NCBI GenBank assembly: GCA_016281015.1
Contig: JAEEHS010000033.1
Location: 31,814 to 95,813 of the forward strand
DNA: 64,000 nucleotides
Reading direction: 5' to 3'
Origin: Bacteroidales bacterium
GTDB lineage: Bacteria > Bacteroidota > Bacteroidia > Bacteroidales > UBA932
Every line of letters starts with the position of its first letter. Position 1 is the first letter of the stretch. A model generated the notes under the pieces. It saw only the letters and a program-made list of their open reading frames with translations, made no database searches and was not told the DNA's origin. Of this stretch, positions 37,372 through 48,016 are shown one piece after another. Position numbers and translations under genes: made by a program.

Positions 37372-40092
37372 ATGAGCGAAGAATGGGACGATATTGAAAA
37401 GCAGCCGGAAGAGCCCGAGGAGCAGGAAGAGCAGCTGGTGGACGAGACGGCGGCGGACAGCGGCAAGTTCTCCCGCCTGCTGGGGGATGACAGCCGGAAG
37501 TTCAAGCTCTCCGGCATGTTCAAGGACTGGTTCCTGGACTACGCCTCCTACGTGATCCTGCAACGGGCGGTGCCGCACATCGTGGACGGGCTCAAGCCGG
37601 TCCAGCGAAGGGTGCTGCATGCGATGTACAAGATGGACGACGGGCGCTACACGAAGGTGGCGAACATCGTCGGACAGGCCATGCAGTACCATCCGCACGG
37701 AGATGCGTCCATCCTCGGCGCCCTTGTCCAGCTCGGGCAAAAAGGCTTCGCCGTGGACTGCCAGGGAAACTGGGGCAACATCCTCACCGGCGACTCGAAC
37801 GCCGCCGCACGTTACATCGAGGCGCGGCTGTCGCGCTTTGCCAAGGAGGTGATTTTCGACCCGAAACTGACCCATTGGATGACTTCCTACGACGGCCGCA
37901 ACCAGGAGCCGACCGAACTGCCGGTGCGTTTCCCGCTGCTGCTGGCCCAGGGGACCGAAGGCATCGCCGTCGGCATGGCCTCGAAAATCCTGCCGCACAA
38001 TTTCAACGAACTCATCGACGCGTCCATCGCCATCCTCAAGGGAGAGCCCTACGACATCTATCCGGACTTCCCGACGGGGGGCCTTGCGGACTGCTCCAAA
38101 TACAATAATGGCCGCCGGGGCGGCCAGGTCAAGGTCCGTGCGCGGATCGAGAAGGTGGACAAATCCACCGTCACCATCACGGAAATCCCGTATGGGAAGA
38201 CCTCCCACATGCTGATTGACAGCATCCTCAAGGCCAAGGACAAGGGCAAGATCAAGATCAAGAAAATCGAGGACATGACCACGGAGAAGGTCGAGATCGT
38301 CATCCATCTCCCGAACGACGTGTCCCCGGACAAGACCATCGACGCCCTGTATGCCTTCACGGACTGCGAAACGACCATCAACCCGAACGCCTGCGTCATC
38401 AAGGAAGACAAGCCGCAGTTCCTCTCAGTGGGTGAAATCCTCGAGTACGACACCTTCCATACGAAAGAGTTGCTGGGCCGGGGGCTGGAAATCAAGCTCG
38501 GCGAACTGGAAGAGCAGTGGCACTACGACTCCCTGGAGCGCATCTTCTTCGAAAACCGGATCTATAAGGTCCTGGAACAGAACCAGATGAGCTGGGAAGA
38601 GCAGCTTGACGACATCTTCTCCCAGATGAAGCAGTACCAGGACCTCCTCCACCGGGAAATCACGATGGACGATATCCTGAAGCTGGTGGAAAAACCGGTC
38701 AGGAAAATCTCCAAGTTCGACACCAAGGCCCTGGACGAAAAGATCTACGCCCTGGAGGACGAGATGGCCAAGGTGCGGGAGAATCTGGCCCAGCTGACCC
38801 AGTACACCATCGACTGGTTCCGCTCGCTGAAGAAGAAATACGGCGCCGCATTCCCGCGCCAGACGGAAATCACGTCCCTGGAGACGATTGCGGCCACCAA
38901 GGTCGTCGCCAACAACGCCAAACTCTACGCCAACCTCGCGGAGGGCTTCGTCGGAACCGGCCTGAAACGGGACGACGGCGGCGAACTCATCGGCGAATGC
39001 TCCGACCTGAGCGAAGTCATCGTCATCGGGCGCGACGGCCGCTACCGGGTCACGAAAGTCTCCGACAAGGCCTTCTTCTGGAAGGACCTGATTTATGCCG
39101 GCGTCTTCCACCGGGGCGATGCGCGGACCATCTACAACGTGATTTACCGGGACGGCGAGACCGGCGTCCATTACGCCAAGCGCTTCGCCATCACCTCCAT
39201 CACCCGGGACAACGACTACGACATCACGATGGGGAGCGAAGGGTCCCGGATTCTCTGGTTCACGGTCAACCACAACGGGGAAGCCGAGACCGTGCGGATC
39301 AACCTCCGCCCGCGCAAGGGCTTGAAAAAGACATCGCTGGAATACGACTTCTCGGCCCTCGCGATCAAGGGACGCGCCTCCAGGGGCAACCTCGTCACCA
39401 AGTATCCGGTCGCGAAGATCGCGCTGAAGAGCCGCGGAACCACCACCCTCGGCGGGAAGGACATCTGGTACGACGCCGACATCCAGCGCCTCAACGAGGA
39501 CGGCCGCGGGCAGTATCTGGGACAGTTCTCCGGCGAGGACCGGGTGCTGGCCATCTTCGCCGACGGCAGTTACTACACGACGAGCTACGACCTGGTGAAC
39601 AAATACCAGGGCGACGTGGTGCGGATCGAGAAATTCGACCCGGGCCTGACCTGGACGGTCCTGTACTGGGACAATGGTGCCAAGGCGTTCTATATCAAGC
39701 GTTTCTCCTTCACGGAATCCAACAACTCCCCGGTCCTGTTCATTTCCGAGGCCAAGGGCTCGCGCCTGGTGGACCTCTCCTCCGACCTCCATCCGCAGGT
39801 CAAGCTCCGCTTCGGCGGAAAGAACGAAGGAAGGGAGGAGGAAACGCTTGATGCCGAGAGCTTTATCGCCAAGAAGGGGCTCGCGGCGAAGGGCAAGAAG
39901 TGCTCGTCGCTGGAACTCGCCGCCGTGGAGTTCGGCGAGCCGCTCCCGGAGAGCGAGGCGGAGGAAGAGGCGGAGGCGGAAATCGCCGCTGAGCCGGAGA
40001 TCCCACAGGAGCCGGAGATCCCGCAGGAGCAGCCTCCGGTAGAGCCGGAGCCCCCGGTGGACCCGGATGACTGGGAGCCGACCCTGTTCTAA
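37372..40092 (+). CDS. DNA gyrase/topoisomerase IV subunit A with acidic Glu/Pro C-terminal tail
   Basis: ILQRAVPHIVDGLKPVQRRVLHAMYKMDDGRYTKVANIVGQAMQYHPHGDASI; catalytic Tyr in ARYIEARLS. Confidence 0.95.
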   Translation: MSEEWDDIEKQPEEPEEQEEQLVDETAADSGKFSRLLGDDSRKFKLSGMFKDWFLDYASYVILQRAVPHIVDGLKPVQRRVLHAMYKMDDGRYTKVANIVGQAMQYHPHGDASILGALVQLGQKGFAVDCQGNWGNILTGDSNAAARYIEARLSRFAKEVIFDPKLTHWMTSYDGRNQEPTELPVRFPLLLAQGTEGIAVGMASKILPHNFNELIDASIAILKGEPYDIYPDFPTGGLADCSKYNNGRRGGQVKVRARIEKVDKSTVTITEIPYGKTSHMLIDSILKAKDKGKIKIKKIEDMTTEKVEIVIHLPNDVSPDKTIDALYAFTDCETTINPNACVIKEDKPQFLSVGEILEYDTFHTKELLGRGLEIKLGELEEQWHYDSLERIFFENRIYKVLEQNQMSWEEQLDDIFSQMKQYQDLLHREITMDDILKLVEKPVRKISKFDTKALDEKIYALEDEMAKVRENLAQLTQYTIDWFRSLKKKYGAAFPRQTEITSLETIAATKVVANNAKLYANLAEGFVGTGLKRDDGGELIGECSDLSEVIVIGRDGRYRVTKVSDKAFFWKDLIYAGVFHRGDARTIYNVIYRDGETGVHYAKRFAITSITRDNDYDITMGSEGSRILWFTVNHNGEAETVRINLRPRKGLKKTSLEYDFSALAIKGRASRGNLVTKYPVAKIALKSRGTTTLGGKDIWYDADIQRLNEDGRGQYLGQFSGEDRVLAIFADGSYYTTSYDLVNKYQGDVVRIEKFDPGLTWTVLYWDNGAKAFYIKRFSFTESNNSPVLFISEAKGSRLVDLSSDLHPQVKLRFGGKNEGREEETLDAESFIAKKGLAAKGKKCSSLELAAVEFGEPLPESEAEEEAEAEIAAEPEIPQEPEIPQEQPPVEPEPPVDPDDWEPTLF

Positions 40093-40102
40093 GCCTTTGA
40101 CA

Positions 40103-40594
40103 ATGAGAAAACTACTCCTGATATTGAGTCTTATGGGAAGCATGCTGTCCGGCTGCGGGGCCGCGGCGCCACGGGGCGCCGAAAGCGATGTGCTGGTCTA
40201 TTGCAGCTATTCCGCCACCCACCATGGCGGCCTGGGAAAAGATTACTGCGAACTCATTGCCGACCCCGGACAGAAGCCGAAAGTCGTGGTGCGCCTCCAT
40301 CAGGGGAACCACCTGGACCCCGGCGAAGTGAACGGGGATTTCACGGTCCGGAAAGCCGTCGTGGCCGATCTCCAAAAGCAATTGGAGGACGCGAACGTGC
40401 GTGCGCTCAACGGCTATCAGGTGGATGAGCAGATGATGGGCGGGACGACCTACCGGATCTACATGGAGTATGCTTCCGGCGAAAAGGTCAACGCCGTCTG
40501 GTTCGGCCATGACATCAAGCGGGAAGCGCTCGCCGCTTACAGTCTGATTGAGCGTTTCTTCCAACCCTGGGTCCAGCAATGCTCCTCGCACTGA
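40103..40594 (+). CDS. Small lipoprotein of unknown function
   Basis: MRKLLLILSLMGSMLSGCGAAAPRG lipobox; 3' end overlaps the shikimate kinase start. Confidence 0.65.
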   Translation: MRKLLLILSLMGSMLSGCGAAAPRGAESDVLVYCSYSATHHGGLGKDYCELIADPGQKPKVVVRLHQGNHLDPGEVNGDFTVRKAVVADLQKQLEDANVRALNGYQVDEQMMGGTTYRIYMEYASGEKVNAVWFGHDIKREALAAYSLIERFFQPWVQQCSSH

Positions 40595-41094
40595 CCGGCA
40601 TGATGGGAAGCGGAAAGTCCACCGTAGGGGCCCTCGTGGCCGATGCGCTGGGCTGTCCGTTCGTGGACCTGGATGAGGAGATTACCCGCCGGGAAGGACG
40701 GAGTATTCCCGAGATCTTTGCTTCGGAAGGAGAAGAAGCCTTCCGGAAGGTGGAAGAGCAGACCCTGAAGGATCTTCTCCGGCGCTACGGCGGTCCGCCG
40801 GACGACGCCCCCCGGGCCGTCCTTTCACTCGGCGGCGGGACGGTGTCCACTCCGGGGGTGGCGGCGCTCGTGAAGGAAAAAACGCTCTGCATCTACCTGC
40901 GCGCTTCGGCCCCCGTCCTCGAAGAGCGGCTATCGGCAGAGAAGGACAGCCGGCCGATGCTGCGGCAGCACTCCGTGGGGGAACTGCTGGACAGGCGGGA
41001 AAAAGACTACCTCGCTGCGGCACAGATTGTCCTGGACACAGACGGGGTGGACGCCTTGGAAATCGCCGATGAAATCCTGATTTCCTGTCTGTAA
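40579..41094 (+). CDS. aroK: Shikimate kinase
   Basis: LTGMMGSGKSTVGALVADALGCPFVDLDEEI...SLGGGTVSTPGV. Confidence 0.93.
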   Translation: MLLALTGMMGSGKSTVGALVADALGCPFVDLDEEITRREGRSIPEIFASEGEEAFRKVEEQTLKDLLRRYGGPPDDAPRAVLSLGGGTVSTPGVAALVKEKTLCIYLRASAPVLEERLSAEKDSRPMLRQHSVGELLDRREKDYLAAAQIVLDTDGVDALEIADEILISCL

Positions 41095-41232
41095 ATGAGC
41101 AAAATGATTCATTTTTTGCTGTTTTTTTAAATTTTTTTGCGAAAGAATTTGCTTATTTGCTTGAAATAGCGTAAATTGGCCGTCGCGTTTTGATAAAACA
41201 CCAATACAATAAACCACTAACAAACCAAAATT

Positions 41233-41388
41233 ATGGAAAAGATCATTGCTGAAATCAAAGCTCAGATCAACGCTATCTGCGCCGACATCGACAAGGTGGA
41301 CAACAAGGCTGCCAAGGCCCGCGTCCGCAAAGCTACCCTCGCCCTCGAGAAGATTGGCAAGGAGTATCGCAAAGTCAGCGTTAAGTAA
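41233..41388 (+). CDS. Histone H1-like (Hc1-type) DNA-associated protein, 51 aa
   Basis: MEKIIAEIKAQINAICADIDKVDNKAAKARVRKATLALEKIGKEYRKVSVK; missing from the ORF track because of length; followed by a terminator. Confidence 0.85.
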   Translation: MEKIIAEIKAQINAICADIDKVDNKAAKARVRKATLALEKIGKEYRKVSVK

Positions 41389-41408
41389 CTGAGATACAGC
41401 GTTTGCTG

Positions 41409-41437
41409 AGCCGTTCCTTTGGGGACGGCTTTTTTTG
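41409..41437 (+). terminator. Rho-independent terminator after the histone-like gene
   Basis: agccgttcc-tttg-gggacggct followed by ttttttt. Confidence 0.9.
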
Positions 41438-41492
41438 TGCCTATTTCCTCAAAAAAACTATAATAAAAAATATAACTTTTTAAGTTTTTTTC

Positions 41493-41500
41493 TACATTTG
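41493..41500 (+). promoter_or_regulatory. Bacteroidetes -7 box TACATTTG upstream of the transporter/SusCD operon
   Basis: Matches TAnnTTTG in an AT-rich region; ATG at 41532. Confidence 0.6.
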
Positions 41501-41531
41501 TGATTACTAAGGTAATAACACGTTATTCGAG

Positions 41532-42908
41532 ATGAGTTTTTTATCGTTTTTTAAGAATGAGCTCCCCGCCAACATCCCCCAGGTGAGCGCGGAGAAAGTA
41601 GACAAGACTTACAAAAGACTGAGAATCCAGACCTTCCTGGCCGCGACCTTCGGCTACGCCCTCTACTACGTGTGCCGTCTGTCGATGGGTGTGATGAAGC
41701 AGCCGCTGATCGACGCGGGCCTTTTGAACGCCACCCAGCTCGGTATCATCGGCGCCTGCCTGTACTGGGCCTATGCCGTCGGCAAGTTCGTCAACGGTTT
41801 CCTCGCTGACGGGGCCAACATCAAACGTTTCATGGCCGCGGGCCTCGTCGCCTCGGTGGCGATGAACTTCATCATGGGCATCCTCGGGGTGAGCGCCCTG
41901 AACGGCGCCATGGCCAATTCCACGCTCTTTATCGCCTTCGCGGTCTGCTGGGCCATCAACGGATGGGCCCAGTCCATGGGAGCGCCGCCCGCCATCATCT
42001 CGCTCTCGCGCTGGTTCCCCCTGCGGATCCGCGGCACCTTCTACGGCTTCTTCAGTTCTTCCCACAATATCGGCGAAGGACTCTCCTTTGTATTCGTGAG
42101 CGCGCTCGTGGCCGCATTCGGCTGGAAATGGGGCTTCTTCGGAGCGGCCCTCGCCGGCATCCTCGGCGTCGTGATCGTCGTCTTCTTCCTCCACAACAGC
42201 ACGGAGAGCAAGGGACTTCCCTCCATCGAAACCCTCGCGGGCGAAGCGCAGCCCCAAGAGGTTTCCGCCAGTGAAAAACGCGCCCAGACCCGCCGCATGC
42301 AGGCCGCCGTCATCCGGAACCCCGGTGTCTGGATCCTCGCCGCGGCCAGCGCCTTCATGTACATGAGCCGCTATGCCATCAACGAATGGGGCATCATCTT
42401 CCTCCAGGAAGCACGGGGCTACTCGCTCACCGAAGCGGGCGCCATCGTCGGCATCAACCCGATTTTCGGCATCCTCGGCACGGTCTTCTCCGGCTGGCTG
42501 TCGGACGCTGTCTTCAAGGGCGACCGCAAGTACCCGGCCTTTGTCGCCGGCATCCTGGAAGCCATCGCCCTGGTCCTGTTCCTCTTCGGCGGACCCCAGA
42601 AATGGGTCGCCATCCTGTCCATGGTCCTCTTCGGGGTCGCCATCGGCGTACTGATCAGCTTCGTGGGCGGCCTGATGGCCATTGACCTCGTTCCCCGCCA
42701 GGCCACCGGCGCCGCCCTCGGCATCGTGGGCATGGCCTCCTACGCCGCAGCCGGACTGCAGAACGTCGTGACCGGAGTGCTGCTGGACAACCACATCGTG
42801 GACGGTGTCCATGATTTCACCTACGCCAGCTGGTTCTGGATCGGCTCGGCGGTCGTTTCCTTCCTCCTTCCGATCCTGAACTGGAAACGGAAACAGCAAG
42901 TCATCTAA
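41532..42908 (+). CDS. MFS organophosphate:phosphate antiporter-type transporter (GlpT/UhpC-like)
   Basis: YALYYVCRLSMGVMKQPLIDAGLLNATQLGIIGACLYWAYAVGKFVNGFLAD; 12-TM-like hydropathy; OPA-family resemblance. Confidence 0.82.
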   Translation: MSFLSFFKNELPANIPQVSAEKVDKTYKRLRIQTFLAATFGYALYYVCRLSMGVMKQPLIDAGLLNATQLGIIGACLYWAYAVGKFVNGFLADGANIKRFMAAGLVASVAMNFIMGILGVSALNGAMANSTLFIAFAVCWAINGWAQSMGAPPAIISLSRWFPLRIRGTFYGFFSSSHNIGEGLSFVFVSALVAAFGWKWGFFGAALAGILGVVIVVFFLHNSTESKGLPSIETLAGEAQPQEVSASEKRAQTRRMQAAVIRNPGVWILAAASAFMYMSRYAINEWGIIFLQEARGYSLTEAGAIVGINPIFGILGTVFSGWLSDAVFKGDRKYPAFVAGILEAIALVLFLFGGPQKWVAILSMVLFGVAIGVLISFVGGLMAIDLVPRQATGAALGIVGMASYAAAGLQNVVTGVLLDNHIVDGVHDFTYASWFWIGSAVVSFLLPILNWKRKQQVI

Positions 42909-42926
42909 TTCCTAATTTTAACCCAT

Positions 42927-45900
42927 ATGAACCACATGTTGAAACATTTGCTCACTGCGCTGCTTCTCCTGGTGACGGGAGCGGCGGCCGTGGCGCAGAC
43001 GACATGGCTCTGTGAGGGTGTTGTACGTGACAGCGCCGGGGAAGGCATCCCCGGCGTTGCCGTTATGGTCCCAAACGGGCCCAGCACCATTACCGACCTC
43101 GACGGCAAATTCTCCATCCGCGTCTCAGAGGGCGCGACGGTGGAATTTGTCTCCCTCGGGTATGAGACGCAGACGGTCGTCATCGCCGCTGAGCGCCGGC
43201 TGGACATCGTCCTCGCCGAAGAGACCACAGCGCTCGACGAAGTGGTCGTCGTCGGTTACGGTACCCAGAAAAAGGCCAACCTGACCGGCGCCGTCTCCGT
43301 CATCAAGGCAGACGAACTCAAAGACCGCTCGGCCCTCGATGTCGGCCACATGCTCCAGGGCTCCGTCCCGGGACTGAACGTCACCTCCGGTTCCGGCCGT
43401 CCCGGACAGGCTGCGACCCTGAACATCCGCGGATGGAACTCCATCAACGGAGGCTCCCCGCTCGTGCTGATCGACGGCGTGGAAGGTGACATCCAGTACA
43501 TCAACCCCGCCGACGTGGACAACATCTCCGTCATCAAGGACGCCGCCGCGGCGGCCATCTACGGTGCGAAAGGCTCCGCCGGTGTCATCCTCGTGACGAC
43601 GAAAAACGGCACCCGGGAGAAAGACGGACGTGCGAAAGTGAGCTACAGCGGCCGCTTCGGCCTCACCGCTCCCACGACCTCGACCGACTATGAAACCCGC
43701 GGTTACGACCACGTGTATCTGACGAACCTCTTCTGGGAGCGCTACAGCCCCGGTACCAAGTACGCCAATTACACGGAGCAGGACATGCAGGAACTCTGGG
43801 CCCGCCGGAACGACAAGGTGGAGGATCCCGCCCGCCCGTGGGTCGTCATCACCCAGGAGAATGGCCGCGACGTGTATAACTACTATGCCAATACGGACTG
43901 GTATCACGTCCTGTACAACGACATCAAGCCCACCACCAACCACATGATCACCCTGAGCGGCGCCACCGGAGCGATGAATTACCTGGTTTCCGGCGGCTAC
44001 CTCTACGAACAGGGTATGTTCAAGGACGACCCGGACCATTACAACCGGGTGAACCTCCGTGTCAAACTGGGCTTTGACGTGACTGACTGGCTCCGGATCG
44101 GTTCCAACCTGAGCTATTTCAACAGCTCCTACTTCTATCCGGGACAGGGCGGCATCAACAACAATTTCGCCAAGAGTACGGTCCATGTGCTGGCCAGCTA
44201 CCCGGCCATGAATCCGGACGGATCCAATATCTACACGACCAAGTACAATGGCTATGAGGCCATGGACGGTCTGTTGATGCTCCTGAACAGCGACCATTTC
44301 AACGAGGACAAGGTAGACAACCTGTCGGAGACCATCGACTTCACCATCACCCCGCTGAAGGGATTGAAGATCAAAGGAGACTACACCTATGCACTCAAGT
44401 ACAACCGCTACCTGAACCGCAGCGTAAACGGCACCTATTCCAAATACCCCGCTGAAATCCAGGTCAAGGACGACAACTCCGCCTTCTACGACCTTCTCAC
44501 CGAAAGTGCCAACACCAACATTTATCAGGCCTACAACCTTTACGCAACCTATGAACACAGTTTCGCCGAAGCCCACAACCTAAAGTTGATGGCCGGTGTG
44601 AACTACGAGACCCGCTGGATCAAGGATCTCGGCGCGAAAGGTTACAACCTCTACTCCACCGAACTCAACGACCAGGACCTGGTCGGTGCAGATCCGGCAG
44701 ACCCGGATGGTAAGAAGCGGATGGAGACCAGCGGCGGCCAAAACGAACTGAAGACCGCCGGTTACTTTGCCCGGTTGAACTATGACTACAAGGGAAGGTA
44801 TCTTTTGGAACTGAACGCCCGTTATGACGGCTCCTCCCGCTTCCTGCGGGGCAGCCGCTGGGTTTTCTCCCCTTCCGCTTCACTGGGTTGGAAAATCTCC
44901 GAAGAGTCGTTCTTCCAGCCTCTGAAAAGCTGGTGGGACAGCGCCAAGCTTCGTGTGTCCTTCGGTCAGCTGGGCAACCAGCAGCTGAGTGATTACTACC
45001 CGGCCATCCAGACCATCTCCACCGACGGCAAGTCGAGCTACCTGCTCGGCGGCGCCAACCTGCCCCAGGCGACGCTATCCGCCCCGGTATCCTCCGGACT
45101 GACTTGGGAACGCTCCATCCAGAGCAACGTCGGACTGGACCTTGGATTCTTCCAGAACCGCCTGACCTTCAGTGCAGAAGCCTACATCCGTGACACCAAA
45201 GACATGCTCACCGCCGGTGAGCCGCTGCCCGCCGTCTACGGCGCCAGCGTCCCGAAGGAGAACACCGCTGACCTCCGCACGAAGGGTTACGAACTGACCA
45301 TCGGATGGCGGGACACCCGGAGCCTGGCCGGCCGCGCCTTCCACTATGGCGCCAGCGTCGTTTTCAGTGACTATGTGTCCCATATCACCCGCTTCAACAA
45401 CCCCGACAAACTCTTCGCCAAGACCTACTGGGTCGGCCAGAAATACGGGGACATCTGGGGCTACCATGTAGACGGTCTCTTCGCCACCGATGCGGAAGCC
45501 GCCGCCTATACCGTGGACCAGTCCAAGGTGAATGACTCCCAGATCTTCCCCACCACGACCTCTTCCCCGAACGGCTTGTACGCAGGTGAAATGAAATTCG
45601 CCGACCTGGACGGGAACGGAAAAATTGACCAGGGCAATGAACGGGTCGGTGACAGCGGTGACTGGCAGGTTATCGGTAACAGCCAGCCCCGCTTCAACTA
45701 CGGTATCAACCTGAACGCCTCCTGGTTCGGCTTTGACCTGAGTCTATTCTTCCAGGGCATCGGCCGGATGGACTGGTATCCGCCGGCAGGATTCCGTTCC
45801 TTCTGGTTCCTCTACGACCGTCCCTACCAGACCTTCATCCCGCGGGACTTCCTCGACGACTGCTGGTCTCCTGAGAACCCCAATGCGTACTATCCGCGTC

Positions 45901-46202
45901 CTCACGGCTATGTGTCCATGTCGACCGCGCGTCCGCTGGGTGTCAACAATGACCGCTACCTCCAGAACATCGGTTACCTGCGCCTGAAGAACCTCACCTT
46001 CGGTTACACGCTTCCGGAAAGCCTCACCAAGAAGATCTCCATCCAGAAGTTACGCGTTTACTTCACCGGTGAAAACCTCTTCTACCTCGCCCCGGGCCTC
46101 CACGGGAAATTCGTGGATCCTGAAATGGCCCAGACCGGCGGAACGGGACGTATCTATCCCTGGCAGAAGAGCTTCAACATCGGCATCGATATCACCTTCT
46201 AA
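42927..46202 (+). CDS. SusC/RagA-family TonB-linked outer membrane protein
   Basis: Carboxypeptidase-regulatory-like N-domain, LDEVVVVGYGTQKKANLTGAVSVI, plug VRIRGWNSINGG-type segment, C-terminal YPWQKSFNIGIDITF. Confidence 0.97.
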   Translation: MNHMLKHLLTALLLLVTGAAAVAQTTWLCEGVVRDSAGEGIPGVAVMVPNGPSTITDLDGKFSIRVSEGATVEFVSLGYETQTVVIAAERRLDIVLAEETTALDEVVVVGYGTQKKANLTGAVSVIKADELKDRSALDVGHMLQGSVPGLNVTSGSGRPGQAATLNIRGWNSINGGSPLVLIDGVEGDIQYINPADVDNISVIKDAAAAAIYGAKGSAGVILVTTKNGTREKDGRAKVSYSGRFGLTAPTTSTDYETRGYDHVYLTNLFWERYSPGTKYANYTEQDMQELWARRNDKVEDPARPWVVITQENGRDVYNYYANTDWYHVLYNDIKPTTNHMITLSGATGAMNYLVSGGYLYEQGMFKDDPDHYNRVNLRVKLGFDVTDWLRIGSNLSYFNSSYFYPGQGGINNNFAKSTVHVLASYPAMNPDGSNIYTTKYNGYEAMDGLLMLLNSDHFNEDKVDNLSETIDFTITPLKGLKIKGDYTYALKYNRYLNRSVNGTYSKYPAEIQVKDDNSAFYDLLTESANTNIYQAYNLYATYEHSFAEAHNLKLMAGVNYETRWIKDLGAKGYNLYSTELNDQDLVGADPADPDGKKRMETSGGQNELKTAGYFARLNYDYKGRYLLELNARYDGSSRFLRGSRWVFSPSASLGWKISEESFFQPLKSWWDSAKLRVSFGQLGNQQLSDYYPAIQTISTDGKSSYLLGGANLPQATLSAPVSSGLTWERSIQSNVGLDLGFFQNRLTFSAEAYIRDTKDMLTAGEPLPAVYGASVPKENTADLRTKGYELTIGWRDTRSLAGRAFHYGASVVFSDYVSHITRFNNPDKLFAKTYWVGQKYGDIWGYHVDGLFATDAEAAAYTVDQSKVNDSQIFPTTTSSPNGLYAGEMKFADLDGNGKIDQGNERVGDSGDWQVIGNSQPRFNYGINLNASWFGFDLSLFFQGIGRMDWYPPAGFRSFWFLYDRPYQTFIPRDFLDDCWSPENPNAYYPRPHGYVSMSTARPLGVNNDRYLQNIGYLRLKNLTFGYTLPESLTKKISIQKLRVYFTGENLFYLAPGLHGKFVDPEMAQTGGTGRIYPWQKSFNIGIDITF

Positions 46203-46213
46203 TGAATCCTGCC

Positions 46214-48004
46214 ATGAAAAAGATTTTATTCCCTATCCTGTTCGTGCTTGCCGGGTTCGTTTTTACCGGCTGCGATGACCTGCTGGACACCATTCCGAAA
46301 GACCGGCTCACCAAGGACACTTTCTTCAAGAACGAGAGTGAGCTCAAGGCTTTCGCGATCGTCTTCTACGGTGCCTTCCCAGAAGGTGACCTGTACGTCT
46401 CCAATGACGACCATTATACCCAGAACAACCTTTCCAACGAGGAAATGGGCATGCGTACCATTCCCGCCAGCGGAGGCGGCTGGAGTTGGGGGGCGCTGCG
46501 CAATATCAACACCCTGCTGGAGAATCTGGAGAACTGCTCTGATGCGGCGGCCCGGACCAAGTATGAGGCGCTCGCCCGTTTCTTCCGCGCCTACTTCTAT
46601 TTTAATAAGGTGAAGCGCTTCGGTGACGTGCCGTGGTACGACTCGCTCGTCGGTTCCACGGAGACCGAAAAACTGAACCGTCCCCGTGACAACCGCGAAT
46701 TCATCATGGGCAAGATCCTCGAGGACATCAACTTCGCCATCGAGAACCTTCCCGCTGAAAAGAGCACGTACGAGGTCACGAAATGGACCGCCATGGCGCT
46801 GAAATCGCAGATTTGCCTCTTTGAGGGGACCTTCCGCAAGTACCATGCAGGGGATGTCTTCCTGAAGACCCTCCCCGCAGATACCCATGATTACAAGTGG
46901 TACCTGAACGAATGTGCCACCGTATCCCGCGAGTTCATCCAGACCAGCGGCTACGGCCTCCATCCGAGCTACTGGGAACTGTTCCATACCATGGACGCAG
47001 TCGAACTGACGGACGAAGTGATCCTGGCCCGGAACTACAACAAGACCTACGGCGCCTACCACAATGCCGGAAGTACCATGAACACCGGCTCCCGCGGTTG
47101 TCCTTCCATGACCAAGAAACTCATTGCCAGTTTCCTGATGAAAGACGGCACCCGCTTTACGGATATCGCAGGCTGGAGCAAGATGGATTTCGTCCAGGAA
47201 ACCCAGAACCGCGACCCGAGGCTTGCCTCGTGTATCCGCATTCCCGGTTACACCCGGATGGGCGAATTCGCCACGACCTCCCCGGACTTCAAGGTAACCT
47301 TCTCCGGCTATCACCCCGACAAGTATGTCACCACTCCGGAGCAGGATACAAACAATGCCTCGGATATCGACCTGATTCTCTTCCGCTCCGCTGAGGTCTA
47401 TCTGAATTATGCAGAAGCGCTTGCAGAAATCGGGGCCCTGACCCAGGACGACCTCGACATCTCCATCAACCCGCTCCGCAAGCGCGCCGGCGTTACCAAG
47501 AGCCTGGACCTGACGGAAGCCAACACCAACCCGGATCCCTTCCTCACCGACCCGGCCTGGGGCGGTTACCAGAGCCCGGTGCTTGCGGCGGATGCCAACA
47601 AGGGCGTGATTCTCGAAATCCGCCGCGAGCGGGCCGTCGAGCTCTGCCAGGAAGGCTTCCGCTACTATGACCTCATGCGCTGGAAGGAAGGCAAGCTCTT
47701 CGAAAAGCCCTTCTATGGCATGTACTTCCCTTCCGCGGGCACCTTTGACGTGGATGGAAACGGTACCAAAGACCTGGAAATCTTCACCGATGCGAGCACC
47801 AACAGCGCCGCCACCGCCAAGAAGCTCGACGAAGAGATCTTCCTCTCCGAAGGCACGAGCGGCTTGGTTTGGCTCCATAAATCGGTGCTCCGCAACTGGA
47901 ATGAGGACAAAGATTATCTCTATCCCATTCCCACGGACGAACGCAACCTCACCGGTGGTGTCCTTACCCAGAATCCCGGCTGGGATGACGGTTTAACCTT
48001 CTAA
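46214..48004 (+). CDS. SusD/RagB-family nutrient-binding lipoprotein
   Basis: FTGCDDLLDTIPKDRLTKDTFFKNESEL...LARFFRAYFYFNKVKRFGDVPWYD...NPLRKRAGV...EIRRERAVELCQEGFRYYDLMRWKEGKLFEKP. Confidence 0.97.
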   Translation: MKKILFPILFVLAGFVFTGCDDLLDTIPKDRLTKDTFFKNESELKAFAIVFYGAFPEGDLYVSNDDHYTQNNLSNEEMGMRTIPASGGGWSWGALRNINTLLENLENCSDAAARTKYEALARFFRAYFYFNKVKRFGDVPWYDSLVGSTETEKLNRPRDNREFIMGKILEDINFAIENLPAEKSTYEVTKWTAMALKSQICLFEGTFRKYHAGDVFLKTLPADTHDYKWYLNECATVSREFIQTSGYGLHPSYWELFHTMDAVELTDEVILARNYNKTYGAYHNAGSTMNTGSRGCPSMTKKLIASFLMKDGTRFTDIAGWSKMDFVQETQNRDPRLASCIRIPGYTRMGEFATTSPDFKVTFSGYHPDKYVTTPEQDTNNASDIDLILFRSAEVYLNYAEALAEIGALTQDDLDISINPLRKRAGVTKSLDLTEANTNPDPFLTDPAWGGYQSPVLAADANKGVILEIRRERAVELCQEGFRYYDLMRWKEGKLFEKPFYGMYFPSAGTFDVDGNGTKDLEIFTDASTNSAATAKKLDEEIFLSEGTSGLVWLHKSVLRNWNEDKDYLYPIPTDERNLTGGVLTQNPGWDDGLTF

Positions 48005-48016
48005 GCGACCCATACT

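Noticed and set aside
38425-40143. 572-aa - strand ORF
   Set aside because: Antisense to the topoisomerase subunit A.
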